A stretch of 64,000 nucleotides of DNA, from contig JASAND010006562.1 of NCBI GenBank assembly GCA_030248195.1, positions 52,765-116,764 on the forward strand. Direction: 5' to 3'. The DNA is from Trissonchulus latispiculum. Taxonomy: Eukaryota > Nematoda > Enoplea > Enoplida > Ironidae. The notes under the pieces were generated by a model, which had not been told where the DNA came from, did not search any database, and saw only the letters and a list, made by a program, of their open reading frames with translations. Below, piece after piece: positions 46,509 through 58,402 of this stretch. The translations under genes were made by a program, and so were the position numbers. Every line of letters starts with the position of its first letter. The stretch's first letter is position 1.

Positions 46509-48774
46509 CCGCCTTCTTATTGGTCTTCTTATTTCGAAACAGAAATCGTAATTTCCGAAAAATTTCCGGATTTCGAGATATTCGACACGGAAAATTTCGA
46601 ATTTTGAAAAATTTCTAAAAAAGTAGTCGATATCGTAGTTAAATGAAAAAGCTCGTCGAGCTAAACAACTTGTCTTCTTGCGACATTTTCCGGAAAATCC
46701 TCTAGCGAAAGTTATAGCTGAAAAACTGAAAATCCCGGAATTCACGAAAAGGCAGCTGTTGGACTAAAAAATTTTTTGTCCCCAATTTTACCAAAAACTA
46801 TATTTCACCCGTAAAATTCCGGATTTTGAAAAACTTTCAAAAAAATGGTCGATATGGTATTCAAATCAAAGCGCTCATCGAGCTGAAGTTTAGCCCGAGG
46901 ATTTGCTAGGACACCATTTAAAAACAAGTCTAAAAGAACTTTCACCAATATTTAGTAGAAAATTTCTTATACCTACTTCCCTTTTATGGACAACCCTTTT
47001 ACCGATATCTAGTGAAAGATTAGTTATCCCAACTATCCTTTCAAGGGCAACCATTTATAGAAAAGTTGCACAACTCAATTCTCCTTTCTGAGGCAACCAT
47101 TTTCAGAAAATCGACGCCACATAGCTATATAGCTGCCTTAACAAAGAAGCGCAGGTAAACCATTCATCCCAGTTTAGTTTGCTTAGTTGTAATCTTGTGT
47201 TATCTTAAATTATTATTTTAGCTTGGACGAAGTATGTAAATCTAGTTGATCAAGTTAACTAAAGTTAATGTTACCTTATGAAATTCACCCAAACAACTCT
47301 TTATCATAGAGCAGTTCTTGCATTTTCTCGTGCGCCTTGTGTACACGTAGTCGTCCGAGTGAGCAGTAAAGGAGCAGCTTATATTTACTGCATCTTCTAA
47401 TGCGAAACATTTGAATACAGGACACTCGTAAATAACCTACTCGTTATTATGTTTGGAAGAATATGCGATGACGATTGAATTCCTTCTGAAGATACCAGAT
47501 GTCGGTTGCATAAGATATGCTTTCTTAGAGTCTTAGATACCTAACACTATTTTTACACTGCATCTCTATTAATCATGAATAGTCTAAGCAATCAAAAAAC
47601 ATATAGCTTGTAAATAAACCGTTTTATTATAAAAATTGTTTCACTACAACAATAAGGACGACTAATATTAAGTTTACGAATTAGCACATTATGCTTTCAC
47701 AAATTAAAGTCCATTATATAATAGCATTAACGCATAACATCAAACTATAGTTAGCTAGTTTTTATATTTACGCAAATGTAACCATAACGCGTAATTTGAA
47801 AATTACTGACAACAAAATTATGCACTGAACAAATTTACTAACATAAATTCAATAAATGACTTAATTTGCCACATAACCTCACAATCCGCATATCAGAATT
47901 GCTTTCGTATCACAGTAAACAAGACCCCAAATTCGGCGATCCAGCCAGTGTTTTGTTCCCTCCAGCTAGTAGCACTGCAACTCATATTGTGCTCCTTCTG
48001 ATGGATGCAGTGCACACTGCGAGCTAGAGTGGTACAACAATTAGATAAGTTTGTTTCAATATAGCATAACACGCCACAAAAAATACACAAGAATAACTTT
48101 TTAAACAAATTCATGCAACAAACATCGGCAGTAAATAAAACTAACGTATTATAGCAAATATCAAATATAGCACTATTAGGCACCGTTAGAAGTATGTACT
48201 AACTATAGATAGACTGTTACTGTATTCATAAAGCAAGAAGATAAGAAAACATTACAAGTGTCATTCAATGTTAGCACACGTTAGATAGTTATATACATAT
48301 ATTTATAACAATAAAATTATAGCAACCCAAATACATTTCTATATTAGTTCCAACGTTATTAACACCAAATGCAATATTCGATCATTCAGTTTTACAGAAT
48401 ACAAAGACAATAAAACACAATTTCTACTTAGTCAATTGGTCAAATAGCAAACCGAAAATTAATGTTCAATAACACAATTATCATCGACCTAAAACGAAAG
48501 ACTGCTATCCGCACGTTCGGTATATATATATATATATGTATATATATATACCGCACGTTCGGTATATATATATGTATATATTTATATATATGCATGAATA
48601 TATTATATATATCTATGTATACATATTTATTACCAGCATATAGCATTTAACATTTCACACAAATACTATATAGAATTCGCATCACTGCCGTTGCTGATGG
48701 GACGACCCAGGGCCACTTGAACTTAGTGATACGTTACTACCATATCGTCCTTCAACGACAGATTTATCTGTGCT
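46509..48774. other. Repeat-derived and AT-rich stretch, no gene
   Basis: 46910-47105 is a degenerate tandem repeat with recurring ACAACC/GCAACCATTT and CCTTTYDDGG blocks. The remainder to gene E is AT-rich; the frame at 47893-48183 lacks support. 48519-48605 contains two copies of CCGCACGTTCGGTATATATA linked by TA repeats. Confidence 0.5.
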
Positions 48775-49636
48775 CTAATGCACTAGGTACGCCGAACTTT
48801 CTCTAGTACCAGGACAACGAGTTAGCTTAAGTTGTGAGATACCAGGGATAGGATCACCAACCGTGATAATAACTGGAGGGACAACAAGACCAGTAACTTC
48901 CATAGCTTGAACAAAATAATTTCCAATATTAGCTCCAACCGGTCTGCAGTTTGTAGTAGGAATAGCACAAACAACAGATCCTGCTGGTCCAGATCCAGGC
49001 ACAAATAGCTCAGGATATGGGATACATTCTTGTAAGTCCAAATAGTCACTTGAAATAGATCTCAAATTTGTGACAATGCGATCTTGGCACTTCCTAAACT
49101 CCGTCAGGTTAGCAAAAAAATTAGCAACATTAATGATTATTTGCCTTCCAAAATGTCCTGCAGCTGATCGATCCAGTTCGTAAATTGCATAGTGACCCAC
49201 TGATCTGTAGAAAGGAGCATAAGAAAACGTTTTGTCGATGTATTCAAGAAACAACTGATACATGTCCTGTGCCTTTTTGCAATCTTCGAGAGTTCCATCA
49301 CATACCCACCTGAAAAATGGTCTAATTGGACGATTTGAGCTCACAACTTCTTTAAATCGTTTCATGTAGCAAGGCAAACGAACATAACCATGAAGAAAGT
49401 GCAATCCACTAATGACCATATAAAGGCACCTATTTCGTAGGGCGTATTCAAAAGAAACTATCAACAAGTCATCCTGTGATATCAAAGATTGAGTTTGGCT
49501 TCCTCGGATAGCTCGCTTAAAAGTTGTGAAAAACAGCAATTGCCGTTTTTGTTGCGAACAACGGCAATTAGCTTCTGAGACATCATCAAAGAGTTCCGAT
49601 ATGAGATCACATGCTTCATCATATGTATATTCCGTC
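48775..49636 (-). CDS. Gene E: large terminal exon, unknown protein
   Basis: The minus-strand exon of 862 nt begins after a strong acceptor (T-run then CAG, at 49637-49639) and ends at a TAG (48775-48777). It codes 286 residues and is by far the best long open segment in the window. The protein starts TEYTYDEACDLISELFDDVS, has a Cys-rich NCRCSQQKRQ, an aromatic-rich middle (YMVISGLHFLHGYVRLPCYM; FFRWVCDGTLEDCKKAQDMY) and a Gly/Pro/Val-rich C-terminal third (VPGSGPAGSVVCAIPTTN; VGDPIPGISQLKL). No transmembrane segment or known motif is recognised. Segments IIINVANFF...RKCQDRIVTNL and a following SSDYL have faint likeness to gene B/A (YYINVEDVEI...RGCQTNLL), too weak to claim homology. Upstream exons beyond 49637 were not identified. 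Confidence 0.75.
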
Positions 49637-49889
49637 CTGAAAAAAATAAAAACACAATATATATATATATATATAATTAAATTTATTCACAAAACAAACA
49701 CTGTGCAAATATAAGACACATCAAGACATATGAATGACGACAATTAAACAATTGTTTCTATAATTGAACAGTGCGATAGGTAGAGCAGAGAAGTGATTAT
49801 ATAAAAAAGTAACAAAAATGCTCCGCACAAAAGGGGATAATATGTGTGTTGGGCCTATGTCTATCCTTTAAATTCCGGTTGAGAAAGGC

Positions 49890-50345
49890 ATAAATCCGAC
49901 ACCGCAAAAGTTCCTCAGCTCATTTAGAGCTTTCATTTTATATGCACGTCGGACGGCAAAACGGATACCGGGAATGAGCTGGGCACACCAGAAAACCACT
50001 GTAAACAAAGTTTTGAGACGCCAGTAGAGCCTACTATGGACCTCCAGCAAGTGGTTTTCGATTTGACCCTTCCGACGATAAACTGGAACCAGCGCAGCAA
50101 AATAGGTACGTCGGACGGCAAAAACGATGCCGGGAATGAGCTGGGCGCAACAGAAAACACCTATACACAAAGCTTTGAGGGGTCAGATCGAGCCTACTAT
50201 GGATCTCCAGGAAGCCGCTTCCGACTTGACCTCCCCGACGGCAAAGTGAAACCAGCCCAGCAAGATGGGTGGGTCTGACGGTAAACTGACTGCGGGAATC
50301 AATTGTCCGTGCCAGAAAACCATTGTATCGAAGATTTGAGCTTTC
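49890..50345 (+). repeat. 162-163-bp tandem repeat array
   Basis: CGTCGGACGGCAAAA recurs at 49947 and 50110, with a diverged third copy at about 50272 (GGTCTGACGGTAAA). Units share GGGAATGAGCTGGGC, CAGAAAACC, AGCCTACTATGGA and CTCCAG. Frames read across it are not genes. Confidence 0.88.
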
Positions 50346-51363
50346 AGAGTTGAATAGATAGCGAAAAATTTCGATTTTTCATTTTTCGAATTTTCGCCAT
50401 TTTTGACGGGCCACTGTGGTCGCTAGGGAAGTGATAGAGAAACGCAACCTGGACCGTTAGTTAGTTCAATATATGTAATTTCTGAATATAAAAAGAAATC
50501 AGGTCCAGCTCGTAACGTTCGACATGAGCGACGACCACAAAAATGGTCATTTTTCGCTATGAGCTGACTTTGCGGCGCTACTGCGGCGCTGTGGCGCAGC
50601 TGCGGCGCAAAAAAGTTGTGATTCTTAAATTCTTTAGAGGGTACTACTACACCCTATAGCCATTTAGGTTGGCCCACCGCTGCAGATCACGTGAAACCGG
50701 CGAACATTATGTACAATACAACCAGCAAATAGGAGAAACCGCAAAAAAACATCGCCGCCATAACCGGTCCGGGGCGCAACTTTTTAATGGCAAATGCAAA
50801 GTTTGGACCTATCTATTGAAATCTACAGAGACAAATTAAAAAATCCACCTCGTTACTTTGTGCGCATAGTCCGAAATATTCAAATTAAATAAACCAAATC
50901 TATCTAGCTGCTAGCCTGTGAAAAAAGTTGATTTCAAACAAAGTGCTAAAATAGTGAAAGTCCGACTTTGGGGCCTTCGCACAGAGCCAAAGTTAGCCGA
51001 GTGCCAAAATGATCTTCGTTTGGTAGCATGGGGGGATACTCTCTACCAACATATCATAGTGGCATTGGACCAAAATGCCCACATCGTTCCAACACTTCGC
51101 TAGAAAATGCACCTCCAATAAGCGTTATTAACCGAGAAAAAAACGGCAGGGTTACTCTCGCCTAGTGCAAATTTTCGAAGTTCCGAATTGTAACCAAAAG
51201 TATGGTGGTAGTTTTAGTACTACTCCAGTACTTTACGATGGTAACATTTTTATACCTCCCGGACCTCTAATTAGGTGGCTCCAGGCCAACACAGTCTCCA
51301 GGGGGCCCGGCAGACGCCTTTACACCCATATTATGTAGGGACGCTATCGAGCGCCTACATAAT
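49890..51363 (+). mobile_element. Tandem-repeat/hairpin element, copy 3
   Basis: About 2.7 units of a 162-163-bp tandem repeat (49890-50345) are followed by about 1 kb of other sequence, then GCCTTTACACCCATATTATG and a hairpin at 51329-51363 (GTAGG-ACGC/loop/GAGCG-CCTAC inside ATTAT...ATAAT). Architecture matches copies 1 and 2 while most internal sequence differs. A sequence related to its tandem array occurs inverted at 59385-59700. No transposase frame. Confidence 0.6.
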
Positions 51364-52259
51364 TTCAGCCTCTTACTAAGTATGAATCATACGCTTAGAA
51401 ATCCGATATGCTACACAACTGTATGCATTCTACATTCTGCATTACATCAGAGCAAGCTCAACGGACAATTCTGAACAGCTTGTTTTAATCTGTCTCCTTG
51501 CTATCTTTTTTGGAAATTTCGGCACCTGATGAATTTCGACTCTCTCCCGAGGCCCGAAAATTGCAGTTTCGCTTTTTTGAGCACTTCGGTTCTGGTAGAC
51601 TTCTTCCACAGCCTAGCAGCTGGTTCGCTTTGGTTTATTTTATTTAAATATGTTAGCCAATGCAAACAAAGTAACGACGCCGATTTTTCAAATTTGCTCT
51701 GTTGATTGCGTTCACCATATAGCCTCTAACTTTGTATAATTGCATCTCTTTTGGCGAAAGTTTGACATCTAGTATTTTTCTGTGGATACGGGCACATCTG
51801 CCAAATCATATTATTAATTTAATTAATTATGTTGCTAGTTATGAAAAAGAGGGGTCCGGCAGATAAACCCGACGGTTGCGCATGGCTCGAAGGATGCTGA
51901 GAACCAAGGACCAATTATTTTGTTGACCACTCCTATGTTATATAACTTCGCTAAAAACTTAGCCAATCCAACAAAGTCCGGGCAAATGCTTCCTCGTTCC
52001 CCCTTAAGCGTTTTCAAAACTAGTCCTCTGTCGATTTAGCAATCTTATTCCATGCGTTGATATTACTATTAACACAAAACTCATTTATTGTTCAGAATTC
52101 ATCACTTATTTTAGCTAGAGCAATACAGACTAAAATTCTAACTGTTAATATGATGTTTACTTTGTAGAGATATAGATGAAGTAAAACTGATCGATTCGTT
52201 TTAAACTCAAATTAACTTAATTTGTTAAAGTAATATAAAGTACGCTTTGCTCTTTTTAG
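51364..52259. other. Flank between element copy 3 and gene C
   Basis: No supported exon. 51835-52035 carries fragments resembling the 27947-type repeat (AGTCCTCTGTCG, GGGGTCCGGCAG) on the minus strand. Confidence 0.4.
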
Positions 52260-54901
52260 TGGTTTCATACGTGGTGAGTCATCTCCGTTGGAAAATTCTG
52301 ATAACATTGAAACAGACAAACTTCCATGTACCAGTGCTCCTACTCCGAAATCTGATATGGAAGCAAACACGTCAAAGACGTCTTCTATGTATGGTTTTTA
52401 TAAAATTTTTTATACATTAAATAAAATATTCCCGATATAAGCTAATTATTTCAGCTTTCTAATTGTGGTATATATATTTTAGACTTGGCTTGTGCACCCA
52501 GTTTACTGGAGCGCTATATTAGTCGAAAATTTGCTCATTTCAGCAACTACCCACCAGCAAACGATATTTCTCTCTAAAACTTTTCATGGTCGATCGTAAC
52601 AATTTTATCCTTTTATGTATTATACATTCTTGATACTAATGAAAGTGTTATGTTTTGGTACTGTTTAGAACATTGAAACGTAAACATGGAAGTAAGGATA
52701 ACTCTGAGTCCGACTGTGTCCATAAGAAATCTGTGAAGACTGTAATGCAAACGCCTGGACTGGTTAGTCTATTAACCACACCGATTACAAAGTAAGTATT
52801 ATTACAAACTTCAACATGTTTATATATAAGGTCGTGATATTCTTTATGTGATTTTCTCCCGATTATTCCTCCTAGAATGCTGTAACCACAACAATTTCTC
52901 CGAGTTACACTATGTCCATTCTAAATGTTGTCCCATTTTAATGATACACAGATCTTTTGGGGCTAATGGAAAAGACTGTTCTCTATGTTCTTTAGCGATT
53001 GAGTCTACAGTTCCTTGAGGCGTGCTAGATACGGCTAAGATAATAGAATAAAGTCTCTGTGGCACGACAAATAGAGTCTCTGTGGCACTCTTACGTAAGC
53101 TGCGTGGAAATAAGGCATTTCACAGCACTTATATCCAATTCAGTTCCTGATTGGCAGAGGCTACGACCAAAGTTGGGTAATCGCTGTACGGTTTGGCTAC
53201 CCTGAGTATGTTAACACTTAGTGTTATAGCTGAATGATTTAAAATTCTTTTAGTAGATTGCTCGCGACAACAAACCATGAGTTTCAGGTTCCGCCTGATT
53301 TGTCTATGTGAACCAGGGTTTTTTGGGTTTTCGGATTTGCGTCAACCTTGCGTCTCCCTAAGTTTAAGTTGCGTCTGTTTAACAAACTTTGCGTCGAGGT
53401 AGAATTTTTGTTTTATCGTGTTTTCTGCGCAAAAAATTTATTTATTTATATATAAAAATTTAGATAATTTCTTTAGTGTAACACTATTTAGACTATTTAG
53501 AAAGCTGATGCTGCTTAACATTAAAGCAGGAATACAAAGGTACCTACAGAACAGGGATGAGGGCAATGTACACTTTGGGGGGTCTGGGGGGCTGGGGGCG
53601 GAGGCCCCCAGAAGTTGAAGAATTTTTTGCAATTCCAGAATAATCCAACTCGAAGAAATTTTTGGAAAAAACGAAAAAATTGTACTGGAAACATTTAAAG
53701 TTTTTACTCTTACAAAACTGAATTTTCTCCCGAAATAATGTTGCGTCTAGCTTGCGTCCCGTTAAAATTTCGTTGCATTCAGATAAGAAACTTTGCGTCC
53801 AGACGCAGTTCTGGATGCAACAAAAACCCTGATGTGAACATTACTTCAGAATTAAATTAAGGTCAAGCCTCCCAAATCCCATTAATTGTGATCTGAAGGC
53901 TATCACTAAAGTAGAATGTGTAGTTTCGTGAGGTAAATTTAGAGCTAAAAAGTTAGAATATTTTCATAGCGGCGCAAACGCACGTAAACAATACCATGAA
54001 AAGTCACTGTCCGTCTTTTCTCATCTACCAAAGCTGACATTTTATATATTAACTTAGTCTACAGTCAATCTTGATTGAAATCACAAATAGCATTCTCCAA
54101 ATAATAAACCCCATGTTCGTTAGTAGTTAACTGTGATGTTAAATTAAGCTCATTTTATGCAACACGTCAAGTTCTGCGTTACAAACTAGGTATATATTCT
54201 TATCTATCAGATACTAAATGGTATTTCAGTTTGGAACCAACGATTTCAAACACATCCCAGGTACCTGACATGGCTATATCACGTACGTCTTCCAACACTC
54301 GTCCTTCGGTTATTGAGAATGTTCCCATCTTTTGCTCAAGCTGCGTAAAGCATCCACTTCAGTGCCGCAGGTAATGATTCTTCTTCATCTCACAGGTGCC
54401 ACAGCAAATCCTCGGTAAAACGGGCTCAGTTCTTGGACTGTTTCAGTGTCAGTGGATTAAATCGGAAAAATGGCCGACCCACTGCTACTCAGACTATATA
54501 AATTGATGTCCATTTTCAGAAATATTACGCTCACCGAACTAACATTTTAGGTTAAATTTTTCATGGGTGTACAATACTTTTTAATACTCTTAAGCAGTGT
54601 TGCTTTTCCAGGGTTTTTATTTCATCAGTCTTTGTTTCGAAATTATTGTTTAGTATATATTTTAGACTTCACTTGGGTACCATGATTATTGCTTAGGTGT
54701 ATTTAGTACAATATAATCTCCAGTTTATGTTTGCAATCAAAGTAAACCTTTAATCCCCATGAGCCATTTAACTTAACTCACTGCCTAACTGAAACCCACA
54801 TTTTTAATACATTAAACCAATTAAACACTGCTTGTATTTACATGTGTTTTAGCTGTGGAAAAGCAGTTGCTATACAAACGGATTCTGACTCCAGCAACTA
54901 A
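52260..54901 (+). CDS. Gene C: 3' four exons, Ser/Thr-rich protein with C-terminal CxxC pair
   Basis: Exons 52260-52388, 52669-52791, 54230-54370 and 54853-54901 all have AG/GT borders and join in phase to a TAA at 54899-54901. About 147 residues are visible and 5' exons are missing. The chain is polar and Ser/Thr/Asn-rich (ESSPLENSDNIETDKLPC; SQVPDMAISRTSSNTRPS), with a basic patch TLKRKHGSKD, suggesting a disordered tail of a nuclear or regulatory protein. Near the end CSSCVKHPLQCRSC is a CX2CX6CX2C pattern spanning the last exon junction, suitable for one zinc ion, followed by an acidic tail (QTDSDSSN). I do not recognise the family. The intron between the second and third exons carries a hAT-type insertion. 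Confidence 0.75.
53314..53831. mobile_element. 518-bp hAT-type non-autonomous element in gene C intron
   Basis: Termini CAGGGTTTTTTG and CAAAAACCCTG are inverted repeats, flanked by a perfect 8-bp duplication ATGTGAAC (53306-53313, 53832-53839). Subterminal TTGCGTC / GACGCAA words recur at both ends. The middle has a GGGGGCTGGGGGCGG / GGCCCCC patch. No transposase. Confidence 0.92.
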
Positions 54902-55949
54902 TATGTACCTTCCTCCTACATGAAATGTCATATATCCGAACAGTATTTATGTTAGCAGCAAATAGTTATGGAATCTGTTATGTGAAGACAAGTTGACTGA
55001 TCCTTAATCTCAAGAACTTCATATTCTGTGTAATAAGTAATTTAAGGTCTCATTTATTGTTATTTGTATAACTTTGCAACAGTTCAAGTACCTGTTATAT
55101 AAAATATTAGGCATTGCTAGTTATTTATCGGCAGCTAGAAATCGAAATTTGTTCAACTGTGAACTACATACTTTGTTCTTGTTATGTATTCATATATATC
55201 TCCATTTGCTGTTATATTAAATATCATTGTTGATAATATATAATGTGCTGTATTTTAGACTTCAAATATGGCTAATAATGTACCACTTATGCGTACTTAT
55301 TTACATGTATACGAATTTAGTACATTCAACATTTATAAGCGTGTATATTACAGACAGAATCAATTATAAAAACTTTCCCTCCACATACGCACAGTTAAAG
55401 GAATTCCAGAAGATGTCAGTATGAGCAGCGAAACAAGTAATTTGAAAATTGGTTGGACACGAAAAATTGCTATATTTCATATCACCGTTATCGAAAACAT
55501 GCATATTTGATTTGAACTTATTTAAGGAACCTTTCATGCTTATCGGTGTATCGTTGAGGATCAAGCTAAAAAGATGGAGGATTGAATTTAGTTCTATTCA
55601 TTTGAACCATTGTTTTGTCTCAATTTACTTAATATATGTGTTGTGTTGATTAAGATGGAGAATTGAATTTTGTTCTATTGATTTGAAACATTGTTTTGCC
55701 TAGATTTAGTTAATATATATATGTGTTGTGTTCATTACCAACAACGTCATACTCCAATTTCTATTTTATATTAAGGATACTGATTGGATTGAGACTGATA
55801 CTAATATTCCTTTGTTCTTGTAAGTCAATATATGCAATACATTCATTATTTGCTTTATTTTATGTTGAGCCGCACAACGTATATATGTTATGTATCCAGA
55901 CTGGTATTGCAGTGTTATATCGCTATACTGTTATGTTGTCTAGTTGTAT
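54902..55949. other. 3' flank of gene C with a two-unit tandem repeat
   Basis: 55571-55649 and 55654-55735 are consecutive ~83-bp units (AAGATGGAGRATTGAATTT ... ATATGTGTTGTGTT). Otherwise AT-rich with no supported exon. Confidence 0.6.
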
Positions 55950-56298
55950 CAAGAGTACATAATATAAGAGTGTGCCACTAAGCACACTCTCTGTTATCAG
56001 AGCAAAAACTATGCTCTGCACGCTAACGGCCCACCCCCCCCCGCAAATTAGACCCTTCACTTCAAAGATTTTTGAGCGCTATGTTTATGTCCTAAAGCTC
56101 GAAGCAGGCACAAAATTCGCGCACGCACTGCTTGTGTTTTCGAGCTTAAGCACATAAACATAGAACGAGTGAGCGTATCCCCGTTTCGACTAGGTACTGA
56201 TTTGCGGGGGGGGGTGGGCCGTTAGCGTGCAGAGTATAGTTTTTGCTCTGATAACATAGAGCTTGCCTAGTGGCATACTCTTATATTATGTACTCTTG
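55950..56298. mobile_element. Foldback MITE, 7-bp-TSD family, copy 3
   Basis: 349 bp, CAAGAGTACATAAT ... ATTATGTACTCTTG, flanked by perfect 7-bp duplications GTTGTAT (55943-55949, 56299-56305). It retains the CGCTAACGG + C-run block and the AAGCTCGA inner palindrome. Confidence 0.92.
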
Positions 56299-56305
56299 GT
56301 TGTAT

Positions 56306-58402
56306 GCACGTTACATAATTTACATCTACTATCATAATTATTAATGATATTGTAATGTATTATGTTATGCGCATGGTCACAAAAGTTTCTCTATTTCCTC
56401 CTTTATTCTAATACCTTGTAGACATCATGACCAATATTTCACTAATAATCTCTATGTCTGCTCAGGACTCTTTTAAGCCAGTGATATATTGATATATTGT
56501 GAATTTAACGTGGATAGTTGTGTCATTTTCATTCTGAACTCTATATATAATTAAGATAAATAAATTTTAACGATGTTGTTCAAAATAAAATGTTGTGCCT
56601 ATTGCGTCATTCAATACTGTGCCTAAAGACAGATTTCAACGCCAAATATTCAGGTGTACTGTTCTAATATTAGATACAACTAACATAAAAACTGGACAGT
56701 AGAGACCAGAGAAAGTAAACATTACTTCGTCCGACTTAGCGGGGGGGGCAACGACTTTCCCTAAAAGTTCAATGTTGAAAAAGCTAGCTAGTCTGGCCAT
56801 ATACTAGTATTAGGTTTAGTGTAAAATAGTTTAAAGTTTGAAAGAATTCTATGCAGCGTAGCGTCCTGTGGAGCCATCAGAAGTTGGTGTCGGTCCAAAC
56901 TTCGACATGACACGTACACAAACTTTGCCTCGCCCTGCTTAATATGGGGCTAGGTTCTAAAACAAAGGAGGACCAGGTTGTGGGCGAACTAATATGGGCA
57001 CAGCGTCGCCCAACAACCCATATTCGCGGGCTTGCAAGCTTCGCTTCAGCGTTTGTCACATATATACATATAGAACGGTCAACACTAAAGTAAAAATGTT
57101 GAATAGGTAATCTGCGAGATATAGTATATAGTTGTTTGCCTGGGCAGTTTTAAGCTAGCTATATACGTTAAATTTAGTTGGACTATGACAAGTATCGGAC
57201 AGAAACATAATTTTAGTGACTCCAGTATATAGTACTAGACTATCTAGTTGAAATTACTAGAGGATCAATTACACACGTAGTCGATAGGTTCATGCCTGAG
57301 CGACACTTTATAAGGAGATAAACGAATAAGTTTTCAGAGATCAGATTTTCAGCATTTCTATGTAATATTAGATATATACCAGAAGGTTTAGGAAACTGCA
57401 ATACTTAATATTTCAAAGCAGTAGAGCCTATAGACCAAATTTCGTGATTTATATTCCTATCCGGTTCGAAAAAACCTGAAAAATGGGTTTCCCGTACTGG
57501 TGCTCGGAATTGCGGATAAAAAATCTTAGTTCCTAGCAGAATGAATATTTGTAGGGTTGGTTTCATTTAAAAACAGGTAAAGTAATCGAATGTTCTGTGA
57601 ACTTCCTGTTCTTAGTGGTGCAATTTCATATTTCATGGGCTATTATATCAGTATTCGCTTGGTCCCGAAATACAATAAATTCATTAAAATGACATTTTGG
57701 TTATCCTTAACAAGCATAAACTTCAAATTAATTCATATGTGCTCTAATTTTTGAATGAAAGCGTTTAAAAAACTATAACAGATATGAAGTAATTTGAGCT
57801 TGATGCTCTCAAGGAATAGACAAAACCTCATTTTAATGAAATAATTTGACTTCCGCACCAACCGAATAATGAGACAATAGCCCATCATATCTCAAATATC
57901 AAAGCTTAGAACCACAAAATTGATCGGATTTTCCATTACTTCGACAGCATAAACTATGCAACGTTGCTATAAAATAAAACAAAACGTCGCATAGAGAGCA
58001 ATAATTTCGAGACCCTAAGTCGACAAAATTAATTTTAACCTAGAGATCTGGTTGCCCAATATACATCCCATGTGACCGGATTTAAGCTGACGACCTGGTC
58101 CAAGGAGCAATATGCTAGACTATAAATTAATTAGCATTGTGTCTCAGAATATTAAGTGTTGTTATTGATTTGGCATTCAGTAAGCGCATATAGACCGGAT
58201 ATGACACGTTAACAGGATTCTCCTCCTCGTGAGCTTTGCAGAAATATATACTTTATATAGACTCACATCAAAGGTAAACTGAGCCCAACCGCTAGCAATT
58301 CGTTTCGAAAATTTTTGGTGACTTCAGTTCTTAACTCCATGTTGTAAAAGACAGTTGATGAAAATACATTTTTTGTTTGTATTTATTTAGTGATTAATTT
58401 TA
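56306..58402. other. Repeat-containing flank before gene D
   Basis: Contains dispersed repeat copy 2 (56738-56892, see 20917-21076) and a fragment of the 27947-type repeat (about 56940-57030, AACAACCCATATTCGCGG). From 57060 to 58402 I see AT-rich sequence that should include the promoter of gene D, without a clear TATA element. Confidence 0.45.

Noticed and set aside
46275..46745. 156-codon minus-strand open frame
   Set aside because: It runs across the right arm of a foldback and into degenerate repeat sequence; residues are Phe/Lys/Arg-rich without protein-like pattern.
48440..48650. Frames on both strands in the TATATA region
   Set aside because: Produced by TA microsatellite and the duplicated GCACGTTCGG unit.
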